DNA from: DATLYF01 sp035575095
GTDB taxonomy: Bacteria; Pseudomonadota; Gammaproteobacteria; Competibacterales; Competibacteraceae
Reading direction: 5' to 3'
Assembly (NCBI GenBank): GCA_035575095.1
Contig: DATLYF010000015.1
Coordinates: 1-35,738, forward strand
Length of the DNA: 35,738 nt
The notes below the pieces were generated by a model. It did no database searches. It saw only the letters and a list, made by a program, of their open reading frames with translations, and was not told where the DNA came from. The position numbers were made by a program, and so were the translations under genes. Shown piece after piece: positions 7,654-15,326 of this stretch. The stretch's first letter is position 1; the number at the start of each line of letters is the position of its first letter.

Positions 7654-8045
7654 TACCTGGTTCGACTGAATAGCCCGTGGGGGTACGGGGCGGGGGGTGT
7701 TCGTCTCCGTTCTCGCGGCGCTCGTCTATCCCTGACTCGCTTGCGGCCACGGCGCCGGGCTCCGGCTTCCTGCCTCCAGCCGGCGCCGAGGCCACTGCGT
7801 CGAACCCCCCGCCCCGTACCACTGGGCTGTGTCGCGCAACCCGCTATGAGCAGGGCCGGGTCAGGCGGTGTTCCTGACGCTCTCCTTCAGCGGCATCGGT
7901 CCCGCCGGCCGGATCAACCGCTATGATGTGCACGTCTACCGCTTCGAGCTGCGGCCTTAGTATTCCCAATGCCCGTCGTGCAAGGCGCAGCATAAGTCGG
8001 AAAGCGCAGCAAACCTGCAGTCCCCCTCGACCCTGGAGAGCGTCC
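7654..8045. other. Intergenic stretch with nested inverted repeat and short C-terminal-like frame
   Basis: No complete gene is supported here. The stretch holds a nested inverted repeat (7682-7820, listed separately) and, from 7850 to 7957, an open frame without a start. That frame ends in a beta-strand-like sequence (FLTLSFSGIG, then RYDVHVYRFELRP), which could be the remnant of the 3' end of a lost gene. The last 90 bases lead into the phytase-like gene, and CTGGAGAG supplies its ribosome site. Confidence 0.5.
7682..7820. repeat. Nested inverted repeat (139 bp), MITE-like or structured RNA
   Basis: GGTACGGGGCGGGGGGT at 7682-7698 is repeated perfectly in inverted orientation at 7804-7820. 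The pairing extends outwards, after a small mismatch, through AGCCC at 7672-7676 and GGGCT at 7824-7828. Inside lies a second inverted pair, GGCCACGGCGCCGG at 7745-7758 against 7780-7793, with one mismatch. The whole could fold into one long branched hairpin. No transposase and no clear target-site duplication is seen. Confidence 0.7.
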
Positions 8046-9023
8046 ATGACCCGCATGCCGGCCCTGCTGTTGTCGTTGCTGCTGCCGCTGTGCGCGGGTG
8101 CTGTGAGCGAGGCACGCCCCTACAGCCTGGCGCCGTCCTGGGTCGAGGAGGCGCCGCACATGGGGGTGCGCCTGCTGGGCAGTCTGGCGCTGCCGGCGAC
8201 CGAGGTGGACGGACACAAGCTGCAGAGCCTGTCCGGGCTGGCCTGGGACGAGGATGAGGGAGTGCTCTACGCCATCTCCGACAACGGCAGTTTGTTCCAC
8301 CTGATACCGCGCTTCCGGGACGGCCGACTGGCGGCGCTGACGGTAGCGGCCGCCTACGCGCTGCGGGATGAGCAGGGGCAGCCGCTGGCGTTGCGGCGGC
8401 GGCGCGCCGACGCCGAGGGGCTGACCCTGATCAATGGCGCCAACGGGCGGCGCGGCGATGGCGAGCTGATCGTCTCCTTCGAGAGCCGCCCGCGCATCCA
8501 GCGCCATCGTCCGGACGGCCGCTGGCTGGGTGATCTGCCGCTGCCAGCAGCCCTGGCCGACCGCACCCGCCTGGCCAGCCCCAACCGGGCATTCGAGGCT
8601 GTCGCCCTGGATCTGCGCCCGAGCGTGCTGTTGGCGACGGAAGCGCCGACCGATGACAGCCCTCCTGGCCACGTCCCTATCGCCAGCGAAGGGCGGGTCT
8701 GGTGGTATCCCCTGGGCACGGCTGCCGGCAGCGCCCTGGTGGCCATGGAGGCTCTGCCGGATGGCTCGCTGCTGACCCTGGAGCGGGCCTTCGTCGACCC
8801 GCTGCGGCCGCTGGTGATCAGCCTGCGCCGCACTCGCTTGCCGGAGCGCAGCAATTCCATGCTGCAGGTGGAGGACGTAGCAGTCTTCAGCAGCGCCGAC
8901 GGCTGGCGTCTGGACAACTTCGAGGGCTTGAGCCGCCATCGCGACAAGCGCTTCTTCATGGTCAGCGACGACAACGACAGCGTGCTGCAGCGTACCCTGC
9001 TGGTGTATTTCGAACTGCTGTGA
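8046..9023 (+). CDS. Secreted esterase-like/phytase-like beta-propeller protein
   Basis: This 325-residue protein starts with a Sec signal peptide (MTRMPALLLSLLLPLCAGAV, cleavage likely near residues 18-24). It continues with the pattern of the 'esterase-like activity of phytase' family: LSGLAWDEDEGVLYAISDNG (about 60-80), DAEGLTL, FEAVAL, EALPDGSLLTLER and the conserved C-terminal NFEGLSRHRDKRFFMVSDDN. These form repeats of a six-bladed propeller. Proteins of this family are exported and thought to bind phosphate esters or related substrates, but biochemical roles are poorly defined. The ATG at 8046 is chosen for its ribosome site (GGAGAG) and the signal peptide. It is flanked by the orphan riboswitch region and the PHA genes and seems to be a separate unit. 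Confidence 0.85.
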   Translation: MTRMPALLLSLLLPLCAGAVSEARPYSLAPSWVEEAPHMGVRLLGSLALPATEVDGHKLQSLSGLAWDEDEGVLYAISDNGSLFHLIPRFRDGRLAALTVAAAYALRDEQGQPLALRRRRADAEGLTLINGANGRRGDGELIVSFESRPRIQRHRPDGRWLGDLPLPAALADRTRLASPNRAFEAVALDLRPSVLLATEAPTDDSPPGHVPIASEGRVWWYPLGTAAGSALVAMEALPDGSLLTLERAFVDPLRPLVISLRRTRLPERSNSMLQVEDVAVFSSADGWRLDNFEGLSRHRDKRFFMVSDDNDSVLQRTLLVYFELL

Positions 9024-9311
9024 GCGCTTGTGCGCGGCTGCAGCAATGGTCATGGTGCAACCGCAAAAATTTCGATTGACAGGGGTTCGGGTGCGGCTTC
9101 ACTATGCGGTTGCAATGTCGAATTGTGCAACTGCGTACGGAGGCGCATACGCCTGCTTCCGGCGTAGATCCTGCCGCGGTGCCGTGTCATCGCCGGCGGT
9201 GACGAGGCGACCGGCATTCGCCGGCTTTTCCGCGCCCGTCATGCCTTGCCCGTCGTCCGGTGCAGCGGTTTTCCCAACCCAACCTCCACAACATCCGCAG
9301 AGGAGAACGCA
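9024..9311 (+). promoter_or_regulatory. phaA-phaB promoter and leader region
   Basis: This 288-base gap carries a perfect -35 hexamer TTGACA at 9076-9081 with a weak -10 (CACTAT, 9100-9105) 18 bases downstream. Just after lies a dyad, GCGGTTGCA (9106-9114) against TGCAACTGC (9126-9134). TGC-rich dyads are the known kind of target for PhaR of Paracoccus, and a phaR gene ends this operon, so autoregulation is a reasonable inference. A small hairpin CCGGC-ATTC-GCCGG followed by CTTTTC lies at 9211-9230 in the leader and could act as a weak terminator or attenuator. Confidence 0.45.
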
Positions 9312-10493
9312 ATGGACGATGTAGTGATCGTGGCGGCGGCTCGTACCGCCATCGGCAATTTCATGGGCAGTCTCTCCAGCTTGTCGGCTGCGCAACTGGG
9401 TAGCGTGGTGATCCGTGCGGTACTCGAGCGGGCCGGAGTCCAGCCGGACCAGGTGGACGAGGTGATCCTGGGCCAGGTGCTCACCGCCGGCGCCGGCCAG
9501 AACCCGGTGCGCGCCGCCGCTCTGGCCGCTGGCCTGCCCGAGTATGTGCCGGCCATGGGCGTGAGCAAGGTCTGCGGCAGCGGCCTCAAGGCGGTGCACC
9601 TGGCGGTGCAGTCGATCCGCGATGGCGACAACGACATCGTCGTGGCCGGCGGCCAGGAGAGCATGAGCCAGGCTCCCCACGTACTGGTCGGTTCGCGCCG
9701 CGGCCAGACTATGGGCGACTGGAAACTGGTGGACACCATGCTCAACGAGGGGTTGGTGTGCGCCATGAACCATTACCACATGGGCATCACCGCCGAGAAC
9801 CTAGTGGCCAAGTACGGCATCAGCCGCGAGGAGCAGGACGCCTTCGCCGCCGCCTCCCAGGCCAAGGCGATCGCCGCCATCGAAGCCGGCAAGTTCAAAG
9901 AAGAGATTGTGCCGGTGTCGGTGCCGCAGCGTAAGGGCGATCCGCTGCTCTTCGACCGCGACGAGTTCCCCAAACCCGGTACTACCGTGGAGACGCTGGC
10001 CAAGCTCAGGCCGGCCTTCAAGCCGGACGGCACGGTGACTGCCGGCAACGCCTCCGGCATCAACGACGGCGCCGCCGCGGTACTGGTGATGAGCGCCCGC
10101 CGTGCCGCCGCCCTAGGGCTGAAGCCGATGGCGCGCATCGTCGCCTATGCTAAGGGGGCAGTCGATCCCAAGATCATGGGCATCGGCCCGGTACCGGCCA
10201 CCCGCCGGTGCCTGGAGAAGGCGGGCTGGTCCTTCGACGACCTGGATCTGATCGAGGCTAACGAGGCCTTCGCCGCCCAGTCTATCGCGGTCAACCGCGA
10301 GCTCGGCTGGGATACCAGCAAGATCAACGTCAACGGCGGCGCCATTGCGCTCGGCCATCCCATCGGCGCCTCCGGCTGTCGTATCCTGGTGACGCTGCTG
10401 CACGAGATGGCTAGGCGCGGTGCCAAGAAGGGTCTGGCAACCCTGTGCATCGGCGGCGGTCAGGGCGTGGCGCTGGCGGTCGAGCGTGCCTGA
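9312..10493 (+). CDS. phaA: Acetyl-CoA acetyltransferase (beta-ketothiolase)
   Basis: This 393-residue biosynthetic thiolase condenses two acetyl-CoA to acetoacetyl-CoA, the first step of poly-3-hydroxybutyrate synthesis. The acylated cysteine is Cys88 in SKVCGSGLKAV. His349 lies in NGGAIALGHPIGASG and the second active cysteine is Cys379 in CIGGGQGVA; all match PhaA. Length equals that of characterised PhaA enzymes. The ATG is preceded by AGAGGAGAACGCA, a strong ribosome site. The gene is followed 30 bases later by phaB and then phaR, giving a phaA-phaB-phaR operon, with the synthase genes converging from the other strand. It could in principle also serve ketone-body or fatty-acid metabolism, but context strongly favours PHA. 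Confidence 0.96.
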   Translation: MDDVVIVAAARTAIGNFMGSLSSLSAAQLGSVVIRAVLERAGVQPDQVDEVILGQVLTAGAGQNPVRAAALAAGLPEYVPAMGVSKVCGSGLKAVHLAVQSIRDGDNDIVVAGGQESMSQAPHVLVGSRRGQTMGDWKLVDTMLNEGLVCAMNHYHMGITAENLVAKYGISREEQDAFAAASQAKAIAAIEAGKFKEEIVPVSVPQRKGDPLLFDRDEFPKPGTTVETLAKLRPAFKPDGTVTAGNASGINDGAAAVLVMSARRAAALGLKPMARIVAYAKGAVDPKIMGIGPVPATRRCLEKAGWSFDDLDLIEANEAFAAQSIAVNRELGWDTSKINVNGGAIALGHPIGASGCRILVTLLHEMARRGAKKGLATLCIGGGQGVALAVERA

Positions 10494-10523
10494 GCAGTCC
10501 GAGAAAAAAAGGAGACAACAACA

Positions 10524-11264
10524 ATGAAACGAGTCGCTGTGGTGACGGGTGGCATCGGCGGCCTCGGCACCGCCATGTGCAAGGCCCTGGCGGAGCAGGG
10601 CCGCACGGTGGTGGCGGCGTATTACCCGGCAGAGGAGGAAAAGGCCTTTCACTGGCAGGAGATACGCAGAGCCGAGGGCTATGACATCCATGTCTATCCG
10701 GTGGATGTCACCGACTTCGAGTCCTGCGCCAGTCTGGTTGCGCAGGTCGAGGCCGAGGTGGGGCCGATCGAGATCCTGGTCAACAATGCCGGGATCACCC
10801 GCGATGCTCTGCTGCGCAAGATGGAGAAGGCGCAGTGGGACGCGGTGATCAACACCAACCTCACCAGCCTGTTCAACATGACCAAGCAGGTGTTCGACAA
10901 GATGTGCAACCGCGGCTGGGGGCGCATCGTCAACATCTCCTCGGTGAACGGGCAGAAGGGACAGTTCGGCCAGGCCAACTACTCGGCGGCCAAGGCCGGC
11001 GTGCACGGCTTCACCATGGCCGTGGCCCAGGAGGGGGCGCGCAAGGGTGTGACGGTGAACACCGTCTCGCCCGGCTACATCGGCACGGAGATGGTGATGG
11101 CCATCCCCGAGGAGGTGCGCAACCAGATCGTCGCCCAGATCCCGGTGGGCCGCCTCGGCCGGCCGGAGGACATCGCCCGTACCGTGGCTTTCCTCACCGC
11201 CGAAGACGCCGACTACATCACCGGCGCCGATATATACGTCAACGGTGGCCTGTACTACCATTGA
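10524..11264 (+). CDS. phaB: NADPH-dependent acetoacetyl-CoA reductase
   Basis: This 246-residue short-chain dehydrogenase should reduce acetoacetyl-CoA to (R)-3-hydroxybutyryl-CoA. The cofactor loop TGGIGGLG is at 8-15, NNAG at 87-90, and the catalytic set Ser140, Tyr153 and Lys157 (YSAAK) is complete. The C-terminal part (TVSPGYIGTEMVMAIPEEV) and the GQFGQANYSAAKAG segment are characteristic of PhaB rather than FabG. An AAAAAGGAGACAACAACA leader gives a good ribosome site. It sits between phaA and phaR in the same orientation. Confidence is high. Confidence 0.96.
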   Translation: MKRVAVVTGGIGGLGTAMCKALAEQGRTVVAAYYPAEEEKAFHWQEIRRAEGYDIHVYPVDVTDFESCASLVAQVEAEVGPIEILVNNAGITRDALLRKMEKAQWDAVINTNLTSLFNMTKQVFDKMCNRGWGRIVNISSVNGQKGQFGQANYSAAKAGVHGFTMAVAQEGARKGVTVNTVSPGYIGTEMVMAIPEEVRNQIVAQIPVGRLGRPEDIARTVAFLTAEDADYITGADIYVNGGLYYH

Positions 11265-11336
11265 ACCTGGCCACTAGCAATCATACGGCGGCATCGCTGG
11301 ATGGCGGTGCCGCCGCCCTCTATCTGGTCTAATGCG

Positions 11337-11828
11337 ATGAACGAACCGCGGATCATCAAAAAATATCCAAACCGGCGGTTGTACGATACGGCTATCAGCA
11401 GCTACATCACCCTGGAGGATGTCCGGCGTCTGGTACTGGAGCGCACACCGTTCCGGGTCGTCGATGCGCGCAGCAACGACGACATCACCCGCAGCATCTT
11501 GCTGCAGATCATCAGCGAGCAGGAGGAGCAGGGCACCCCCATCTTCACCACCGAACTGCTCGCCCACATCATCCGCTTCTATGGTGATACCCTGCAGGGC
11601 ATGATCGGCAACTACCTGGAGCGTAGCCTGCAGGTGTTCGTCGAGCAGCAGCAAGTGTTCCGCGATCAGATGCGCAACTTCATGGGCAAGAATCCACTGG
11701 CCATGATGTCCGAACTGGCCGAGCGCAACCTCGCCATCTGGCAGGCCATGAACGAGCGCTTCTACCGCCAGCGTCCCGGCGACGAGTCCAGCGAATCCAG
11801 CGAGGATTCCGACAAGAACAAGCTCTGA
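11337..11828 (+). CDS. phaR: Polyhydroxyalkanoate synthesis repressor PhaR
   Basis: This 163-residue protein has the N-terminal PHB/PHA accumulation regulator DNA-binding domain, recognisable from RIIKKYPNRRLYDT at about 5-18 and YITLEDVRRLV at 23-33. The second domain (FTTELLAHIIRFYG onward) binds PHA granules in studied homologues, and the tail is acidic (DESSESSEDSDKNKL). PhaR represses phasin and pha genes until granules titrate it away. The ATG at 11337 is preferred because homologues begin with a similar MxEPRIIKKYPNRR; the frame to 11301 is an extension without support. It follows phaB by 72 bases, and a TGC-rich dyad in front of phaA may be its operator. Confidence 0.94.
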   Translation: MNEPRIIKKYPNRRLYDTAISSYITLEDVRRLVLERTPFRVVDARSNDDITRSILLQIISEQEEQGTPIFTTELLAHIIRFYGDTLQGMIGNYLERSLQVFVEQQQVFRDQMRNFMGKNPLAMMSELAERNLAIWQAMNERFYRQRPGDESSESSEDSDKNKL

Positions 11829-11928
11829 GCAGCTAGCGCTGCGCCGCCCGAGTGGCGGTGCAGGGCATATTGCCGCCTGGCGGTATCCGCCCGCAGCTCC
11901 GGCAAGAAACGGCGCTCCTGTTCGTCCC

Positions 11929-12996
11929 TCAATCCCCGTGCAGCCACCGGGCGATAGCGGAGGCGATGCGCTCACTCGCACCGCGACTGACATAGATACC
12001 GACATGACCGCCGCGAAAGCCCAGCTCGCGATAGGCGCGGCTGGCGGTGCGCCCGGCCAAGGCGCGGCTGGCGGCAGGCGGCACCAGGTGGTCGCGCTCG
12101 GCGTAGATGTTCAAAAGCGGCTGGGTGATGCGGGTGAGATCGACGCGCCGGCGCCCGATCTTCAGCCGCCCGTGGAGCAGGGCATTGCCCTGGAAGCAGT
12201 CGCGGGCGAACTGCACCAGCGCCGGGCCGGCCAGGTCTGGGCTGTCGAAGATCCACTGTTCCAGGCGCAGAAAGTCACGCAGCGCCTGCTCGTCGACCAT
12301 GCGCTCCACCAGGTCGATGTATTTCCAGCCTAGCAGCCGGTCGGGGTTGAGGAACAGGAACAGGCCGTTCAGCCAGGCGCCCGGCAGGTAACCGCCGCAG
12401 CGCGCCACCAGGCGTTCCACGTCCATGTGGCGGGTCAGCGAGGTGAGGTGGTTGTCCGGGGTATGGAAATCCACCGGCGCGACCATGGTCACCAGCTTGC
12501 GGATGCGGCTCGGGTAGAGGGCGGTGAAGCACAGGCTGAAGGTGCCGCCCTGGCAGACGCCGAGCAGGTCGATGGCGTCCAGGCGATGGCGGCGGCGGAC
12601 ATAGTCCACGCAGGCGCGCAGATGGCCCTGGATGTAGTCGGCCAGAGTCAGGCCGCGTTCGGCCGGGCCGACGTCGCCCCAGTCGACCAGGTAGACCTGC
12701 AGTCCGGCCACCAGCAGACTGCGGATCAAGGAGCGCTCCGGTTGCAGGTCGAGCACCGTGGGGCGGTTCACCAGGGCATAACAGATGAGCAGCGGTACCG
12801 GGCGGGGCTGCGGATGCAGGGGCTGGTAACGGTACAGGGTGACGCGGGCGCGCCGGTACACTGCCTCGCGCGCCGCGCCCGCCGGGGGCGGGGCATCCAG
12901 TCGCGCCAGAGTGTCCAGGCCGCGACTCAGCTTGTCCAGATAATCCGTGAGCTCCGCCAGCAGACTCTCGGCGGTGATGGCAGTAGTGGGGTTCAC
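11929..12996 (-). CDS. phaC: Class III poly(3-hydroxyalkanoate) synthase, PhaC subunit
   Basis: This 355-residue alpha/beta-hydrolase-fold polymerase matches the length of the Allochromatium vinosum class III PhaC. The catalytic triad is in place: Cys148 in the lipase-like box GVCQGG, Asp302 in YAERDHLVPP and His331 in GGHVGIY. It polymerises 3-hydroxybutyryl-CoA at the granule surface together with PhaE. Translation starts at GTG 12996, which overlaps the phaE stop as GTGA (12993-12996); this implies coupled translation and a fixed subunit ratio. The longer frame to 13113 only reads through phaE. It converges on phaR across a 100-base gap. Confidence 0.95.
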   Translation of the reverse strand: MNPTTAITAESLLAELTDYLDKLSRGLDTLARLDAPPPAGAAREAVYRRARVTLYRYQPLHPQPRPVPLLICYALVNRPTVLDLQPERSLIRSLLVAGLQVYLVDWGDVGPAERGLTLADYIQGHLRACVDYVRRRHRLDAIDLLGVCQGGTFSLCFTALYPSRIRKLVTMVAPVDFHTPDNHLTSLTRHMDVERLVARCGGYLPGAWLNGLFLFLNPDRLLGWKYIDLVERMVDEQALRDFLRLEQWIFDSPDLAGPALVQFARDCFQGNALLHGRLKIGRRRVDLTRITQPLLNIYAERDHLVPPAASRALAGRTASRAYRELGFRGGHVGIYVSRGASERIASAIARWLHGD

Positions 12997-13391
12997 GCCG
13001 TCTCCGTGGACGATGCCGAGGCCAGCCAGGTGTCGAGCAGCTCGCCGCAGGTGCGGCTGAACTCGGGATTGCAGAGCAGCCGGGCATGGGCCTGCTCGGC
13101 GCATTCCACCCACAGGTCGTAGAGCTCGCGGAGCCGCGCCACCGGCTGTCCGGCCGCGGCCCGCTGTGCCAGCCGTGCCTGCAGCGCCTGCAGCGCCTGG
13201 AGCCGGCTTTGCTGTAGCAGCGCCAGCCAGCGCAGCGCCGCCGGTGGCGGAGCGGGGGACGGGGCGGCGGCCTGTTGCGTGGCCTCCGGCGCGGTCAGCC
13301 AGGCCTGTACCCGCTCCAGGTTGAGGCTACTCGCGGCCCACGCAAGGTCGAGTAGGGCGATGCCTGCGTCGCCGTCGGATGGGGCGCTCAT
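12993..13391 (-). CDS. phaE: Class III PHA synthase subunit PhaE, unusually short
   Basis: This 132-residue protein corresponds to the C-terminal part of PhaE. The segment LRELYDLWVECAEQAHARLL (about 87-106), followed by NPEFSRTCGELLDTWL, matches the conserved PhaE end. The preceding part is an Ala/Pro linker (AAAPSPAPPPAALR) and a Leu/Gln-rich helix (LLQQSRLQALQALQARLAQ). Characterised PhaE proteins of Chromatiaceae are around 350 residues, so some 200 N-terminal residues have no counterpart. The frame is intact, has its own ATG (13391, overlapping the upstream protease stop as ATGA) and couples to phaC, so it looks like a minimal functional subunit rather than a pseudogene. Confidence 0.85.
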   Translation of the reverse strand: MSAPSDGDAGIALLDLAWAASSLNLERVQAWLTAPEATQQAAAPSPAPPPAALRWLALLQQSRLQALQALQARLAQRAAAGQPVARLRELYDLWVECAEQAHARLLCNPEFSRTCGELLDTWLASASSTETA

Positions 13392-14854
13392 CGGGTCTCA
13401 CGCTCCTGTTCGGCGCGATATTCTTCCTTGAACTGGCGCAGCCGGGCCTGGACCTGGGCCTGTTGGTAGGGCGTGGCGGAGGGCTCGCGCAGCGCCTGCT
13501 CGGCCTGGCGTATGGCCAGCTCCAGATCGCCATTGAGGTAATGATACTCGGCCATGGCGGCGTAGGCGGTGGCGATCTGGCCGGCGCGCTGGGCGGCCTG
13601 AGCGTAGAGCGCCTGCAGGTTGGCGTCGTCGGCGCGGCGCCGCAGTTGCGGCTGAAGCAAGCTCATGGCCTTGCGCGCATCGCCCTGGGTGGTCAAGGCA
13701 CTGCCGTAGTGCATGGCCAGGGTGTAGTCGTCCGCATACAGGGAGCGGGCCTTTTCGAAGGCCTGCCAGGCGCGCTCGCGCTGGCCGCGGGCCAGGGCCA
13801 GCTCGGCCTGTTCGATCAGGTAGCTCAGGCGATCCGGGTGGCGGCGCAAGAGCGGCTCGAGTTGGTGCTCGGCCTCGGCATAGCGGCCGGCACGCTTGAG
13901 CGCCAGGGTGTAACCGTAGCGCAGCTCGGTCTCGTTCTCGCCGCCGCCACCCTTGGCCAGCAGCGCGCCGTATTCCTGGATCAGGGTATTGGAGTTGGGA
14001 TTGCTGAGCACCTTGATGCGCGCCTTGGCCAGAGGGTAGGCCAGGGAATCGCGGTTGCTGCGGTCCTGGCGGCGCGGCAGGGCACGGCCGCCCACGTCGG
14101 CGGCGCGTAGCTCGGCGCGGGGATGGGTGCGCAGGTAATCGAATACCTGGTCGCCGCCGCCAGACAGCTTCGTCAGCCGTTCGAAGAAGGAATACATGCC
14201 GTTCGGATCGAAGCCGGCCCGAGCCAGGAACTGCACACCGAAGCGATCGGCCTCCTCCTCGTTGGCGCGGGTGTAGTTGATGCCGTACTGCTGGCCGGCG
14301 GCCAGGGTGCCGGCGAAAGCGGCCTGACCGGCCTCGCTGCTGGCCCGGGCGATCAGCGCCGAGGCGATCAGCGCCGCCGCCATGGGAATGCGCAGGCGCT
14401 GCGCCTCGGCGTAGGCACGGGCCAGATGGCGCTGGCTGACGTGGGCGATCTCGTGGGCCAGCACCCCGGCCAGCTCGTCTTCGTTACGGGTGGCTAGCAT
14501 CAGGCCGGCGTTGACGGCAATGTAGCCGCCGGGGGCGGCGAAGGCGTTGATGGTCGGGCTGCGCAGCCAGAAGAAGCGCAGCCCGTAGGGCGTCTGGTCG
14601 GCGTTGAGGGCCAGGCGCTGGCCGATGGCGTTGAGATATTCGCTGGCCTGCACGTCGTCCAGCAGGGCGCCGCGGTCGCGCAGCTTGTGCAGCATAGCCG
14701 AGCCCAGGCGCCGCTCGTCGCTGTGGCTCAGGTACTGTAGCGAGGGATCGCCGAAGTCGGGCAGCTCGATCGACGGCTGGGCGCGGGCGCTGCCGGCCAG
14801 GGCCAGACCGGCGGCCACGCCCAGGGCCAGCAGGCAGGCGCGTAGGATGGTCAC
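13388..14854 (-). CDS. bepA: Periplasmic M48 metalloprotease with TPR repeats (BepA/YfgC type)
   Basis: This 488-residue precursor has a signal peptide (MTILRACLLALGVAAGLALA, cleavage near residue 25 after SARA). An M48 peptidase domain follows, with zinc motif HEIAH at 134-138 and the third ligand Glu201 in EEEADRFG. The C-terminal half contains TPR repeats (for example YAEAEHQLEPLLRRHPD and ARKAMSLLQPQLRR). BepA degrades misfolded LptD and helps outer-membrane protein assembly. The start is a GTG at 14854, the codon that puts a signal peptide first; the frame upstream is implausible. Its stop overlaps the phaE start (ATGA, 13388-13391), so it is co-transcribed and coupled with the PHA synthase genes, an unexpected partnership. 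Confidence 0.9.
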   Translation of the reverse strand: MTILRACLLALGVAAGLALAGSARAQPSIELPDFGDPSLQYLSHSDERRLGSAMLHKLRDRGALLDDVQASEYLNAIGQRLALNADQTPYGLRFFWLRSPTINAFAAPGGYIAVNAGLMLATRNEDELAGVLAHEIAHVSQRHLARAYAEAQRLRIPMAAALIASALIARASSEAGQAAFAGTLAAGQQYGINYTRANEEEADRFGVQFLARAGFDPNGMYSFFERLTKLSGGGDQVFDYLRTHPRAELRAADVGGRALPRRQDRSNRDSLAYPLAKARIKVLSNPNSNTLIQEYGALLAKGGGGENETELRYGYTLALKRAGRYAEAEHQLEPLLRRHPDRLSYLIEQAELALARGQRERAWQAFEKARSLYADDYTLAMHYGSALTTQGDARKAMSLLQPQLRRRADDANLQALYAQAAQRAGQIATAYAAMAEYHYLNGDLELAIRQAEQALREPSATPYQQAQVQARLRQFKEEYRAEQERETR

Positions 14855-14955
14855 GACAGGATTCCCGCTATGGCTGTGAGGCACGCTCCATGGGATGGGC
14901 GCGGCGGGGCGGAGGTTCCCTGCCGCGGGCTCCATCCTGAACCAGGCGCCGGCGC

Positions 14956-14984
14956 TTGACAAGCCGTTGCCGGCTATGGGTAGA
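14956..14984 (+). promoter_or_regulatory. Candidate promoter upstream of tusA
   Basis: The -35 hexamer TTGACA at 14956-14961 is a perfect match. Seventeen bases further lies GGTAGA (14979-14984), a weak -10. It points towards tusA, about 100 bases upstream of its start, in the divergent gap between the protease and tusA genes. Only the -35 is convincing. Confidence 0.38.
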
Positions 14985-15084
14985 TGGCCGCCGGCCCGGA
15001 ACCCGCGCCGGCCGGGGCGGTCATTACCGCTGCCGAGGCGTCCGGCGCGGTGTCGGTGCCCTGTCCACAAGCGAGTGATCCCCC

Positions 15085-15312
15085 ATGCACATCGACGCCG
15101 AACTGGATGCCACCAATCTCAACTGTCCGCTGCCCATCCTCAAGGCCAAGAAGGCCCTGGCCAGCCTGCAGAGCGGCCAGATCCTGCGGGTGATTGCCAC
15201 CGACCCGGGGTCGGTGCGCGATTTCGAAGCCTTCTCCAAGCAGGCCCGTCACGAGTTGCTGGAGTCGCGTGAGGAGGATGGGCGTTTCTACTTCGTGATG
15301 CGCAAGGCCTGA
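15085..15312 (+). CDS. tusA: TusA family sulfur-carrier protein
   Basis: This 75-residue protein has the TusA two-layer fold with the sulfur-binding motif NCPLPILKAKKAL (Cys at about residue 13-14, CPxP). It accepts persulfide sulfur from a desulfurase or rhodanese and hands it to partners for tRNA thiolation, molybdopterin or dissimilatory sulfur oxidation. Which role applies cannot be told from this copy alone; no tusBCD, dsr or hdr genes are adjacent. It is followed 14 bases later by a nitroreductase-type gene. The length is typical for the family. Confidence 0.92.
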   Translation: MHIDAELDATNLNCPLPILKAKKALASLQSGQILRVIATDPGSVRDFEAFSKQARHELLESREEDGRFYFVMRKA

Positions 15313-15326
15313 GGAGGAGCCGATCC

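Noticed and set aside
7277..7822. Minus-strand frames across the riboswitch-downstream region.
   Set aside because: Arg/Pro-rich shadows; the plus strand carries the ribosome site and better codon bias.
11829..11928. Short GC dyads between phaR and phaC as terminators.
   Set aside because: Stems of five bases with no T-tract on either strand; not distinguishable from background in GC-rich DNA.
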